Shown piece by piece: positions 27,785 to 37,356 of a stretch of DNA of 64,000 bases. Origin of the DNA: Mesonia sp008017825 (lineage in GTDB: Bacteria; Bacteroidota; Bacteroidia; Flavobacteriales; Flavobacteriaceae); NCBI RefSeq assembly GCF_008017825.1, contig NZ_VRLS01000052.1:361095-425094 (forward strand), read 5' to 3'. How positions within the stretch are numbered: the stretch's first letter is position 1; each line of letters begins with the position of its first letter. Below the pieces are notes generated by a model. The model was not told the origin of the DNA. It saw only the letters and a program-made list of their open reading frames with translations, and did no database searches. The position numbers were made by a program, and so were the translations under genes.

Positions 27785-28957
27785 ATGAAACATATATATT
27801 CCCTATTAATCGTCACTCTTTTATTGGTTTCCTGCGGTGGAGAGAATAAAAGAAATTCTGTAGAACGTGTTCTAGAAAGTAACAACCTAGAAACTATTCG
27901 CCAAAAACGCTCAGAATTAGTAGATGAACAACAAGCTGTTCAAGAAAAAATAAAAAGGTTAGATCAAGCGATATCAAAAATAGATACCATAAAACACGTT
28001 CCTTTAATTACTACCCTAACAGCAAAAGAAGAAGTTTTTAATCACGTATTAGAAATTCAAGGAAACGTTACTACCAAAAACTTATTAGTTATTACGCCAG
28101 AATATAATGGTATTCTTACGAATGTGTATGTGAAAGAAGGGCAAAAAGTAGCAAAAGGACAAACCCTTGCAAAAATAGATGATGGTGGTTTAAGCCAACA
28201 ATTAGCTCAGTTACAAATTGAAGCCGATTTAGCTAAAACCACTTACGAACGTCAAAAACGTTTATGGGATCAAAACATTGGTAGTGAAATTAAATACCTA
28301 CAAGCAAAATCTACTTATGAAGCACAGAGTGAAGCTGTTAATCAATTAAAACAACAAATAGCAAAAACTACGGTAAAGGCTCCTTTTACAGGAACTATTG
28401 ATGATGTAATTACAGAACAAGGAAGTGTAGTTGCTGCTGGACAAACACAGTTAATGCGAATTGTAAGCTTAAAAGATATGTACATTGAAACAGATATTCC
28501 AGAGCGTTACATTACCGATGTCACAAGAGGTAAACAAGTAAAAGTTGAGTTTCCTGTTTTAGGAAAAAGTATCGATACAGAAATTAGACAAGCAGGAGAT
28601 TTTATTAATCCAGCAAATAGAACCTTTAAAGTTGAAGTGGCTATTCCTAATAATGAAAAGAACATCAAGCCTAACTTAACAGCAAAACTAAAAATTAATG
28701 ATTACACGAATGAGAATGCTATTTTAATTCCGCAAAGTATTATTTCTGAAAATGCTGAAGGTGAACAGTATGTTTATGTTGTTAATGAAAAAAATGCGAA
28801 TGATGAAGGCGTTGCAGAAAGAGTGATCATTAAGACAGGAAAAACACAGGGAGATGTTATTGAAGTACTTGAAGGTATAGATAACGATGTAGAGATCGTT
28901 CAAGAAGGAGCGCGTAGTGTTAAAGATGGCCAAACAGTAAAAGTGATCAACTACTAA
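27785..28957 (+). CDS. RND efflux periplasmic adaptor (membrane fusion protein)
   Basis: A 390-residue lipoprotein (lipobox LLLVSC, Cys17) linking the pump to the TolC channel. It has a first coiled-coil at about residues 28-66, a barrel-sandwich half (VLEIQGNVTTKNLLVITPEYNGILTNVYVKEGQKVAKGQTLAKI), a hairpin of helices at about 140-195, the second lipoyl half (TVKAPFTGTIDDVITEQGSVVAAGQ) and a beta-barrel domain. The coiled-coil ahead of the lipoyl half is an extra seen in several Bacteroidota members. Confidence 0.93.
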   Translation: MKHIYSLLIVTLLLVSCGGENKRNSVERVLESNNLETIRQKRSELVDEQQAVQEKIKRLDQAISKIDTIKHVPLITTLTAKEEVFNHVLEIQGNVTTKNLLVITPEYNGILTNVYVKEGQKVAKGQTLAKIDDGGLSQQLAQLQIEADLAKTTYERQKRLWDQNIGSEIKYLQAKSTYEAQSEAVNQLKQQIAKTTVKAPFTGTIDDVITEQGSVVAAGQTQLMRIVSLKDMYIETDIPERYITDVTRGKQVKVEFPVLGKSIDTEIRQAGDFINPANRTFKVEVAIPNNEKNIKPNLTAKLKINDYTNENAILIPQSIISENAEGEQYVYVVNEKNANDEGVAERVIIKTGKTQGDVIEVLEGIDNDVEIVQEGARSVKDGQTVKVINY

Positions 28958-28967
28958 ACCAAAGAAA

Positions 28968-31900
28968 ATGACAAAAAAGAAAAAACAAGTCGATAAAGAA
29001 TTTGGTTTATCATCTTGGGCAATAGAAAATAAAACTACGATGTATGTTTTAATCGCAGTGATTTTCTATTTGGGGGTTTCTGCTTTTTTTAGCATGCCAA
29101 GAGAAAACTTCCCCGAGGTTAATGAAACTAAAATTTATGTGAGCTCTGTATTTCCAGGTAACACTGCAGAAGATATAGAGAAACTTATTACAGATCCGTT
29201 AGAAGATAAACTAAAAACGGTAAGTAATGTTGTTGAAATCACCTCAACTTCTCAAGAAGATTATGGGATGATTATCGTGGAGTTTGATGAAAACATAAGT
29301 GTTGAGCAAGCTAAACAAAAAGTAAAAGATGAAATAGACACCGAAACTGCTGGTGAAGATTGGCCGACCTTTAACGGAGCTAAGGTAGAACCTGATGTAT
29401 TTGAATTGAGTTTATCTGAAGAGATGCCCATACTTAACATTAATATTTCTGGAGATTACACCATTGAAAAATTAAAAGAATATGCCGAGCATCTTCAAGA
29501 TGAGATTGAAGATATTCAAGAAATTAAACAAGCAGACATTCGTGGGGCGCAAGAAAAAGAGGTAGAAGTAGCAGTTGACATCTATAAAATGATGGCTGCC
29601 GATGTTACCTTTAATGACATTATTGGAGCCATTAATAATGGAAATGTTACGATGTCTGCTGGAAATTTAAAAGCCAGCGGTCAACGTCGCACCATTCGTA
29701 TTTTAGGTGAAATTGATGATCCTAGTGAATTAGAAAATTTTGTTGTAAAAGCTGAAAACGGAAACGCCATTTATCTTAAAGATGTGGCTACGGTTTCATT
29801 TCACGAGGAAGACAAAACCACTTATGCGCGTGAGTTTGGACATCCCGTAGTAATGCTAGATGTAAAAAAGCGTGCAGGTAAAAACATGGTTGCAGCAGCA
29901 GAGCAGGTGCAAGTTATTGTTCAAGATGCTATTGAAAATACATTCCCACAAGATTTAACGGTGACTATTGCCAACGATCAATCTTCGGTTACCATAGGAC
30001 AGGTGGATGATTTGGTCAACAATATCATTTTTGGAGTCATTTTAGTAGTGACCGTTTTAATGTTCTTTTTAGGGTTTAAAAACGCGATTTTCGTTGGATT
30101 TGCAATACCAATGTCCATGTTTATGTCTCTTATGATATTAGAGTTACTGGGACAAAGTTTAAACACCATGGTTCTTTTCGGATTAATTATGGGACTTGGG
30201 ATGCTAGTTGATAACGGAATTGTGGTGGTAGAAAATGTTTATCGTCTTATGGAAGAAGAGGGGATGAGTAGATTTCAAGCTGCAAAAAAAGGTATTGGAG
30301 AAATTGCTTTTCCTATTATCATATCTACCGCAACTACTGTAGCAGCCTTTATACCATTAGGTCTATGGCCAGGGATTATGGGTGAGTTTATGATGATTTT
30401 ACCTATTACACTTTCGGTAGTTTTAGGCTCTTCCTTATTTGTAGCTATTTTCTTCAATTCTGTTTTGGTATCTCAATTTATGAGTATTGAAGATAAAGAT
30501 ATGCCTCTTCATAAAATTGTAAGAACAACCATCATTATGGCAGTCATTGGTATTCTCATCCTAATTTTTGGTGGCGATTATAGCGGCTTAGGATCTCTAA
30601 TGGTCTTCACAGCCATCATGTTATGGGTTTATCGCTTAATCCTGAGAAAATGGGCAAATACTTTTCAAAATAGAACATTGGTGAAATTAGAGAATTGGTA
30701 CGAACGCCAATTGAGAAGAGCTCTTTCTGGCAAAAAACCTTATATTTTAAGTATAGGAACCTTCATCACGTTGATTCTTGCTTTTGTAACCTTTGGCGCG
30801 TCATTAGCTACTCAAAGAACAAAAGTTGAATTTTTTCCAGATAACAAACCTAATCAGATTATTGTTTATATAGAATATCCCCAAGGAACTGCTATTGAGA
30901 AAACCAATGCCATTACTAAAGAGATAGAAAAAAGGGTTTATGACGTATTAGATGATGATCAATATAAAGACGGTAATTATAATTTCTTAGTTGAAAGTGC
31001 CGTATCTCAGGTAGGTGAAGGAGCTGGTAACCCGCAAACAGACGGTGGTTCTTCTGCCGAAATGCCTCATAAAGCAAAAATTACAGCCTCTATGCGTGAG
31101 TATAAGTATCGCCGAGGTGAGGACAGTGAACTTTTACGTCAAAAAGTTCAGAAAGCATTAGTAGGCATTTATCCTGGGGTTTTAATTTCTGTTGAAAAAG
31201 ATGCTAATGGACCACCGGCGGGTTCTCCTATTAATATCGAAATTGAAGGTAGTGACTACAACGAATTAATCGCTACTGCGGAAAAAATGCGTGAATTTAT
31301 CAATACCAAAAATATTGCAGGTATTGATGAATTAAAAATAGACGTTAACAAAGACAAACCAAGCATGCAAGTGGTTGTTGACAGAGAAAAAGCGGGGGAA
31401 TTAGGTATTAGCGCTTCTCAAGTAGGACAACAACTTAGAAATTCTATATTTGGAGCTAAAGCGGGGATTTATAAGGAAGATGGAGATGATTACGATATTT
31501 ATGTTCGTTTTAATGAAGAGAATAGATATAACACAAGCGCCTTATTCAATCAGAATATAACCTTTAGAGATAATACTGGGCAATTAAAGAGTATTCCTGT
31601 ATCTGCGGTTGCAAGACACGAGAATAACTCTGGGTTTAGCGCTATTAAGCATAAAGATACCAAACGTGTAGTAACCGTTTACTCTGCTTTATCACCAGGT
31701 TATACAGATGCAGGAGCCATCGTAACACAAATTCAAAATGAAATGAAAAGTTATGAAGGTCTACCACAAGATATCAAGATTGATTATACCGGACAAATTG
31801 AAGAGCAAAATAAGCAGATGACCTTTTTAATGGGTGCATTTTTCACAGGATTAGGACTTATTTTCTTCATTTTAATATTTCAGTTTAACTCAATTTCAAA

Positions 31901-32459
31901 ACCAGCGATTATTATGTTGGCTATCTTCTTGAGTTTTATTGGTGTATTTGGTGGTATTGTAATTACGGGAAGTGCCTTTGTGATTATGATGACTATGGTA
32001 GGTATTATTTCACTTGCCGGAATTGTAGTGAACAACGGGGTAGTTTTACTCGATTATGCACAACTGTTAATAGACAGAAGGAAAAATGATTTAGATCTAG
32101 ATAACGATGACTTTTTAGAAAATAAAGATCTTTATGAAAGCATTGTTAAAGCAGGTAAAGCTCGTTTACGCCCTGTATTGTTAACGGCCATTACGACCAT
32201 ATTAGGATTAATACCCTTAGCCATAGGATTAAACATCAACTTCTTTACCTTATTTGCAGATTTTGATGCTAATATCTATATGGGAGGTGACAATGTTGTA
32301 TTCTGGGGACCTTTAGCTTGGACAGTTATCTACGGACTTTTAATTGCAACCTTCTTAACCCTAATTGTAGTTCCTATTTTGTTTTTCTTATCTATGAAAT
32401 TGAAAATGTGGTTGAGACAAAAAAGAGGAAAAAAGTTACAAGGTTCTTCAAATTCATAA
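28968..32459 (+). CDS. RND-family efflux pump, inner-membrane transporter
   Basis: A 1,163-residue AcrB/HAE-type pump. The first helix is at about 22-42, then PRENFPEVNETKIYVSSVFPGNTAEDIEKLITDPLE, a classic RND N-terminal porter segment. The first helix bundle includes GLIMGLGMLVDNGIVVVENVYR with the proton-relay Asp, and the second bundle includes GIISLAGIVVNNGVVLLDYAQ. It is longer than AcrB because of extra loops, one near residues 1040-1060 and one near 1095-1110. With the adaptor and TolC it forms a complete pump; the substrate is unknown. Confidence 0.94.
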   Translation: MTKKKKQVDKEFGLSSWAIENKTTMYVLIAVIFYLGVSAFFSMPRENFPEVNETKIYVSSVFPGNTAEDIEKLITDPLEDKLKTVSNVVEITSTSQEDYGMIIVEFDENISVEQAKQKVKDEIDTETAGEDWPTFNGAKVEPDVFELSLSEEMPILNINISGDYTIEKLKEYAEHLQDEIEDIQEIKQADIRGAQEKEVEVAVDIYKMMAADVTFNDIIGAINNGNVTMSAGNLKASGQRRTIRILGEIDDPSELENFVVKAENGNAIYLKDVATVSFHEEDKTTYAREFGHPVVMLDVKKRAGKNMVAAAEQVQVIVQDAIENTFPQDLTVTIANDQSSVTIGQVDDLVNNIIFGVILVVTVLMFFLGFKNAIFVGFAIPMSMFMSLMILELLGQSLNTMVLFGLIMGLGMLVDNGIVVVENVYRLMEEEGMSRFQAAKKGIGEIAFPIIISTATTVAAFIPLGLWPGIMGEFMMILPITLSVVLGSSLFVAIFFNSVLVSQFMSIEDKDMPLHKIVRTTIIMAVIGILILIFGGDYSGLGSLMVFTAIMLWVYRLILRKWANTFQNRTLVKLENWYERQLRRALSGKKPYILSIGTFITLILAFVTFGASLATQRTKVEFFPDNKPNQIIVYIEYPQGTAIEKTNAITKEIEKRVYDVLDDDQYKDGNYNFLVESAVSQVGEGAGNPQTDGGSSAEMPHKAKITASMREYKYRRGEDSELLRQKVQKALVGIYPGVLISVEKDANGPPAGSPINIEIEGSDYNELIATAEKMREFINTKNIAGIDELKIDVNKDKPSMQVVVDREKAGELGISASQVGQQLRNSIFGAKAGIYKEDGDDYDIYVRFNEENRYNTSALFNQNITFRDNTGQLKSIPVSAVARHENNSGFSAIKHKDTKRVVTVYSALSPGYTDAGAIVTQIQNEMKSYEGLPQDIKIDYTGQIEEQNKQMTFLMGAFFTGLGLIFFILIFQFNSISKPAIIMLAIFLSFIGVFGGIVITGSAFVIMMTMVGIISLAGIVVNNGVVLLDYAQLLIDRRKNDLDLDNDDFLENKDLYESIVKAGKARLRPVLLTAITTILGLIPLAIGLNINFFTLFADFDANIYMGGDNVVFWGPLAWTVIYGLLIATFLTLIVVPILFFLSMKLKMWLRQKRGKKLQGSSNS

Positions 32460-32480
32460 TTTAAATTGTAATAATTCAGT

Positions 32481-32516
32481 AAAGGGAAAATAAATATTTG
32501 TTTTCCCTTTTTTTTT
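32481..32516 (+). terminator. Terminator of the efflux operon
   Basis: AAAGGGAAAA pairs with TTTTCCCTTT around a 10-base loop and runs into a T tract. It starts 21 bases after the transporter stop codon. Confidence 0.85.
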
Positions 32517-32537
32517 ACTTTTGAGAAAATTGCTTTT

Positions 32538-33176
32538 ATGAATTTTGATAAAAACAAGTACAAAGTCTACACGTGGAAGAACTGGATGATGCTTCACTAC
32601 ATCATTAATCCAGGCTTAGCTATAAATGAAATCTTGTTAGGAATGAAAGTTCCTAAAATTAGTCTAGTAGATAAAACTTCAGAAAAATCTTTGGCAGAAA
32701 GAAGCTTTATTCCATGTCCACATTGCAATACTTTTCACGACCATAGAACTTGGTCTACACAAAACAAAACTGCTTTTAAAAATTGGTTTGGTTTATTTTG
32801 TCCTACCTGCGAGAATATAATTCCGTGCTTAACGAATGCTACAAGTTTTATATTTTTAGCAATTACATTTCCGTTATGGGGATGGTTTAAAATTTCCTTA
32901 AAAAAGAAATGGTTAGAAAAGCAACCTCATCGGTTTAAAAATTTAGATTTAGAAAGCATCCCCAATCCTTATGAAAATGGTGGCTGGATTAAAATTGGCT
33001 TAATGTGGGGTCTGTGTATGTTTGTTATTATGAATTTTATCTTTCCGCTAATGTCTGGAGAAGATACCCCAACCAAATCGATACTTACCGCTATTCCTAT
33101 TTGGATAATAGCTGGATTCGGGTTTGGATATACCATGAAGATGGTTATGAATAAAAAAGGGAAGAAAATTGCTTAG
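32538..33176 (+). CDS. Conserved membrane protein with a four-Cys zinc ribbon
   Basis: A 212-residue protein not assigned to a named family. Cys60, Cys63, Cys88 and Cys91 form two CPxC knuckles (CPHC and CPTC) spaced like a zinc ribbon, with His residues between. Three membrane helices follow: about 100-120, 152-172 and 183-203. The N-terminal 50 residues have a Trp/Tyr-rich amphipathic character (VYTWKNWMMLHYIINPGLAINEILLG). It is probably cytosolic zinc ribbon plus membrane anchor. It ends 4 bases before a DUF1801 gene, suggesting a two-gene unit. Confidence 0.7.
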   Translation: MNFDKNKYKVYTWKNWMMLHYIINPGLAINEILLGMKVPKISLVDKTSEKSLAERSFIPCPHCNTFHDHRTWSTQNKTAFKNWFGLFCPTCENIIPCLTNATSFIFLAITFPLWGWFKISLKKKWLEKQPHRFKNLDLESIPNPYENGGWIKIGLMWGLCMFVIMNFIFPLMSGEDTPTKSILTAIPIWIIAGFGFGYTMKMVMNKKGKKIA

Positions 33177-33180
33177 ATAA

Positions 33181-33537
33181 ATGAACAATCTAGATAATTT
33201 TTATTTAAACAAAGAAGAACCCAATAGGAGTTGCTTATTGGCTTTACGGAAAATTATCTTGGATTTAAACTGCGATATAACGGAAACTAAAAAATATGGA
33301 ATGCCGTGTTTTTGCTATAAAAATAAAATGTTCTGTTATTTATGGACAGATAAACATACAGAAGAACCCTATATTTTATTTGTAGATGGAAATCTTTTAG
33401 ATTACCCACAATTAGAAAAAGGCACCCGCTCTCGAATGAAAATATTGAGAATAGACTCCAATCAAGACCTTCCTTTAAAAACCATTCATACGCTACTCGA
33501 CGCTGCTATAAATCTGCATAAAAAAAGCCTCCGTTAA
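33181..33537 (+). CDS. DUF1801-domain protein
   Basis: A 118-residue cytosolic protein matching the DUF1801 (YdhG-like) pattern: a helical start, then ITETKKYGMPCFCYKNKMFCYLW, where the family has a W/Y-x-x-P-x-F/Y core, and a C-terminal DLPLKTIHTLLDAAINLHKK helix. The fold is known from structural genomics but the function is not. The stop codon lies inside the left arm of the terminator that follows. Confidence 0.8.
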   Translation: MNNLDNFYLNKEEPNRSCLLALRKIILDLNCDITETKKYGMPCFCYKNKMFCYLWTDKHTEEPYILFVDGNLLDYPQLEKGTRSRMKILRIDSNQDLPLKTIHTLLDAAINLHKKSLR

Positions 33538-33552
33538 TCGGAAGCTTTTTTA
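33521..33552. terminator. Bidirectional terminator
   Basis: AAAAAAGCCTCCG pairs with CGGAAGCTTTTTT apart from one mismatch, between convergent genes. The DUF1801 stop codon falls in the loop. Confidence 0.8.
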
Positions 33553-33571
33553 TATATGATATCTTCAAAAA

Positions 33572-34510
33572 TTAGTTAGCTGCGTTAAGCTTATAAGTTA
33601 GACCAACACCCAAAACTTCTCTAATTTGAAACCCTTTAACAGCATTATCATCATAAATAGCTTGAAAAATAAAGCTCGCTGAAAGGTAATCGTTTACTTT
33701 CATATTGATATTCCCTGTATAATCTAAATCTACATTCTGTGGATCTTCTAAATAATTAGCATATAGATTTAAAATATTTTCAAAAGTAACATTTTCTGCG
33801 ACAGTAAATTTAGCATACACATTCACAGAAGCACCAAATTCAAATCTTGTAGACTTACCTTGATCTACACCAAAGTAATCACCATCTGTATAACCTGGAG
33901 TAGTAGTAAATGCATCATCAACAAAAATAAGTCTTCCTGTTGCAGGAGCAATGTTTACACTTAAATTATCATCTTTTTTCCATAGCATGCCAGGACCTGC
34001 TTGTAAATAACCTGGAGATAAGAAATGAGTTGTTTCAGTTCTTATTTCTTCTTCACCAATTACATTACCTGTAATAGGATCTAAAACATCTACAGTACTA
34101 TATTCGTAACCTTTTGCAAATTGAGTTTTAAAATTCATAAAGAATGAATAATACCAATTGCTTTCTTTTACTTGTTTTCCAGCAATAGAATTTATCTCTA
34201 AACGGTCATTTGTTTTACGAGTAAACTCTTGATCTTTTACTTTCGTTAAACCGTAATCTGCGATTAATCGGTTATCCCAAGTAAAATCTCCCTTTTTATA
34301 GTTTAAATCATAGCTCAAGTTAAGGTTTCCTGCATAGTTAGAAGTCCCTCCTCCTTGCCACTCTGCATTAAAAGCTGCTTGATTAAACAATAGAGAAACA
34401 GCTCCAGAACCTTTCCAACCATCAGGTCTTTCTTCTGCTTGTTCTTCTTGTGAATACGTAATTTGATTAGCTGTTAGTAATACTAAGAAAGTAAATAGTA
34501 ATTTTTTCAT
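33572..34510 (-). CDS. DUF3078 outer-membrane protein
   Basis: A 312-residue protein from the ATG at 34508-34510, which opens a signal peptide (MKKLLFTFLVLLTANQITYSQ); a reading 39 residues longer has no support. After an acidic linker comes the DUF3078 start GWKGSGAVSLLFNQAAFNAEWQGGG, with beta-barrel strands throughout and an AN-ending C-terminus. DUF3078 proteins are common in Bacteroidota, predicted outer-membrane barrels, and have no assigned role. The gene lies 64 bases after a DUF2480 gene, a pairing often seen in flavobacteria. Confidence 0.85.
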   Translation of the reverse strand: MKKLLFTFLVLLTANQITYSQEEQAEERPDGWKGSGAVSLLFNQAAFNAEWQGGGTSNYAGNLNLSYDLNYKKGDFTWDNRLIADYGLTKVKDQEFTRKTNDRLEINSIAGKQVKESNWYYSFFMNFKTQFAKGYEYSTVDVLDPITGNVIGEEEIRTETTHFLSPGYLQAGPGMLWKKDDNLSVNIAPATGRLIFVDDAFTTTPGYTDGDYFGVDQGKSTRFEFGASVNVYAKFTVAENVTFENILNLYANYLEDPQNVDLDYTGNINMKVNDYLSASFIFQAIYDDNAVKGFQIREVLGVGLTYKLNAAN

Positions 34511-34574
34511 GTCGCAATAAATATTTTTATTTTTTTGCAAATTTAAGTCTTTTAAGCCTTTAGAGAAAATAAAC

Positions 34575-35090
34575 CTAAGACATCTTTGGCTTTTTATAAA
34601 GAGGAACAGAAGAACAGGCTTCTCCAAACATAAGACTTTTCACCTCTGGCTGAAGGTACTGAGCCAATAATAAATAGGCATTCTCTGGGACCGGAAGATT
34701 ACTACATCCTTTTATAATTACCATTTGATCTTTAAAAGCTGACCAATTTTCTAGCTGAAGTTTTTCTGCATAAAGAATAGATTCTAGTTCTCGTAAATCT
34801 CCTACAACTACTTTTTTTGCATAAGGCTGAAGGTAAGTAGTTATCAACAAATAAGCCCATGAAGGAATAATTGCATCTGTACTACAATAAAGAGCCACAA
34901 AAGAATCTTTATAGCTCGACCAATCTTGATCTTTTAAGGTAGCCCTAAAATCTTTTTCACGAAGCACAAAACCTTCATAAAGCCAAGCACTAATATCTAT
35001 TTGTTGGCGTTGTCCTGATAAATAATAGTCTTCTAAATTAACGGTGACTAGTTTACTATTTGCTACTCTATTTATAATTTCTTCTTCCAT
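34575..35090 (-). CDS. DUF2480-family cytosolic protein
   Basis: A 171-residue protein that fits DUF2480. It contains two related halves: AYLLITTYLQPYAKKVVVGD (about residues 79-98) and AYLLLAQYLQPEVKSLMFGE (about 138-157), each preceded by a short hydrophobic strand ending in a Cys (ALYCSTD and IIKGCSN). A further Cys lies near the C-terminus (EACSSVPLYKK). The function is unknown. It sits between the ABC exporter and the DUF3078 gene, downstream of the SUF operon. Confidence 0.82.
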   Translation of the reverse strand: MEEEIINRVANSKLVTVNLEDYYLSGQRQQIDISAWLYEGFVLREKDFRATLKDQDWSSYKDSFVALYCSTDAIIPSWAYLLITTYLQPYAKKVVVGDLRELESILYAEKLQLENWSAFKDQMVIIKGCSNLPVPENAYLLLAQYLQPEVKSLMFGEACSSVPLYKKPKMS

Positions 35091-35165
35091 ACTGCAAAAA
35101 TACCAAATATAAATTTACTCCTAAGTGAAATTTAAAATCTTGTCCCTAATCAAAGATTAAGAAGT

Positions 35166-37001
35166 TTACTTATAACCTTCAGCTTGTAATGTAAACAGTT
35201 CTGAATACAACAATTTATTTTGCATTAATTCTATATGCGTACCCACTTCTAATATTTTACCTTCTTTTAGTACTACAATCTTATCTGCTTGACGAACGGT
35301 GCTAAAACGGTGAGAAATAATTATGCTTGTTTTTGATTTGGTAAGACCAATAAAACGAGTAAAGACTTCACTTTCTGCTTTTGCGTCGAGCGCGGAAGTG
35401 GGTTCATCTAAAATCATCACTTTCGCACTTTTCATATAAGCTCGTGCTAAAGCAACTTTTTGCCATTGCCCACCAGAAAGTTCAACTCCGTTAGAAAAAC
35501 GTCTACCTAATTGTTGTTCATAACCAAACTCTAAATCTCCTACTACTTCATTAGCTAAACTTAATTGAGCAGCAGTTTTGATTTTTTCTAAATTTTCTAC
35601 TTCATCAATATGACCAATAGCTATATTTTCTCTTAACGTAAACTCATACCTAAAGAAATCTTGAAAAATAACACCAAAATATTCTTGATATTCAGCTTTA
35701 TTAAATTGATTGATATTAATTCCGTCAAGGAGAATTTCTCCGCTAGTAGGTTCATAAAAACGCAACATGAGTTTAATAAGAGTGGTTTTACCTGCGCCAT
35801 TTTGACCTACGAAGGCCATTTTTTCACCCGCTTTTAGAGTAAAATTAACTCCTTTTAATACTTCTGAATTACTCTCGGGATATGCGAATCTAACATTTCT
35901 AAATTCAAAACCTATTTCAATAGACTTAGGAAGCGGCATCGTTTCTTGACTCTGGTCTTCTACTTCCATATCTATAAAGTCGAAGTAATCTTTTAGATAT
36001 AATGCGCTTTCAGATATCCGCGTAAAGCGAGCAAAAAAGTCTTGTAAGCTTTTCATTAAACGATTAAAAGAACCTGAAAGAAAAGTAAGTTCTCCCAATG
36101 TAATAACTCCTGTTAATACTCTAAAAATGATAAAAACATATGCACCATAATAAGCAACCGTTCCTAAAACGTTGAATAAAAAGCCTAAGGAGGCTCTTCT
36201 TATAGAGAGTTTTCTGTTAAGTAAATAGTACGAATTGGAGAGATTTTTGAATCTATTGACCACAAAATCTGTTAGTCCAAAGAGTTTAATTTCTTTAGCT
36301 GTTTTATTATTGGCACCAATAAACCTTAGGTAATCTAATTCTCGTCTTTCTGAGGTCCAGCTTCTGGCTAGAGAGTATTGCTGCTGACTAAATTTAATCT
36401 CGTTGATAAATGCCGGAATAATACTAAGCACTAACAGAATAATTAGTAACGGCTCAAAGTAAATGAGTCCTACAATTAGTGAGGTAATAGTAATGATGCT
36501 TTGTGCCTGGGCTAGAACATTAGATAATAACCCTACTCTGCCCGTAGTTTGTGTTCTTGCTCGTTCTAATTTATCGTAATAATCGGGATCTTCGAGCTGG
36601 CTTATATTGATTTGGTTGGTTTTCTTTATAATTTTTACCGAGGTGGCAATATTATATTCATCACCTAAAAGACCATCTGTAAGTGAAATTGCTCTACCAA
36701 ATAACTCTGATAGTAAAATCAAGCCAAACTCTACCGCAACATAAGTCCATAATTGAGTATAATCGGGATTGCTAAGCTCTATTTGAAGTAATATCTCATC
36801 TACAATTTCTTTTCCTATCCATAAAATAACGACAGGTAATAAAGCAGCTATAAGCCTGCAAATTGCTGAAATAATAAAAAGCCCTTTGTTAATATTCCAG
36901 ATTTCTTTGAAAAATCTTGGAATAAAACTAAGGGCATTAAATGATGATTTAAAATTGGTTTTGTTTTTTTCTTTTAAAGAATTTAATTTTCTTCTTGGCA
37001 T
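35166..37001 (-). CDS. ABC exporter, fused permease and ATPase
   Basis: A 611-residue half-transporter that works as a dimer. About six membrane helices lie in residues 35-330, followed by an ATPase domain: Walker A GQNGAGKTTL, Q-loop GVIFQDFFRYEFT, signature ELSGGQWQKVALARA, Walker B VMILDEPTSALD and the switch His in IIISHRFSTV. The substrate cannot be inferred. It follows the MIP18-like gene of the SUF operon by 16 bases on the same strand, so it may be read through from that operon. Confidence 0.93.
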   Translation of the reverse strand: MPRRKLNSLKEKNKTNFKSSFNALSFIPRFFKEIWNINKGLFIISAICRLIAALLPVVILWIGKEIVDEILLQIELSNPDYTQLWTYVAVEFGLILLSELFGRAISLTDGLLGDEYNIATSVKIIKKTNQINISQLEDPDYYDKLERARTQTTGRVGLLSNVLAQAQSIITITSLIVGLIYFEPLLIILLVLSIIPAFINEIKFSQQQYSLARSWTSERRELDYLRFIGANNKTAKEIKLFGLTDFVVNRFKNLSNSYYLLNRKLSIRRASLGFLFNVLGTVAYYGAYVFIIFRVLTGVITLGELTFLSGSFNRLMKSLQDFFARFTRISESALYLKDYFDFIDMEVEDQSQETMPLPKSIEIGFEFRNVRFAYPESNSEVLKGVNFTLKAGEKMAFVGQNGAGKTTLIKLMLRFYEPTSGEILLDGININQFNKAEYQEYFGVIFQDFFRYEFTLRENIAIGHIDEVENLEKIKTAAQLSLANEVVGDLEFGYEQQLGRRFSNGVELSGGQWQKVALARAYMKSAKVMILDEPTSALDAKAESEVFTRFIGLTKSKTSIIISHRFSTVRQADKIVVLKEGKILEVGTHIELMQNKLLYSELFTLQAEGYK

Positions 37002-37017
37002 TTACATGTTTTGATTC

Positions 37018-37344
37018 TTAAAGCATTCCTAATTCTAGTTTTGCTTCTTCGCTCATTAAATCTTGTGTCCAAGGAGGATCGAAAGTGATCTCTACTTCTG
37101 CATCATTCACTTTATCTATAGATTTAATTTTTTCTTCTACTTCCTGCGGAAGTGATTCTGCCACTGGACAATTAGGCGTAGTTAAAGTCATTAAAACTTT
37201 TACATCATAGTTTTCATTTACAAAAACATCATAAATTAACCCTAATTCATAAATATCTACAGGGATCTCTGGGTCATAAATAGTTTTTATAACCTTCACC
37301 ACTTTTTCTCCTAACTCGTTGGTATCTATTGTATCTACTGACAT
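37018..37344 (-). CDS. MIP18/DUF59-family Fe-S assembly protein (SufT-like)
   Basis: A 108-residue single-domain protein with the MIP18 pattern: YDPEIPVDIYELGLIYDV (about 23-40) and LTTPNCPVAESLP, with the conserved Cys59. FDPPWTQDLMSEEAK closes the fold. Members help mature Fe-S proteins and are often found at the end of SUF operons, as here, 12 bases after sufE. The single Cys could accept or hand over an Fe-S cluster; this is inferred from relatives. Confidence 0.9.
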   Translation of the reverse strand: MSVDTIDTNELGEKVVKVIKTIYDPEIPVDIYELGLIYDVFVNENYDVKVLMTLTTPNCPVAESLPQEVEEKIKSIDKVNDAEVEITFDPPWTQDLMSEEAKLELGML

Positions 37345-37356
37345 AATTCTTTACTT

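Noticed and set aside
25814..32459. A CRISPR or phage-defence island next to the TetR gene
   Set aside because: All four genes belong to a standard TetR-TolC-adaptor-RND efflux operon; no repeat array or defence domain is present.
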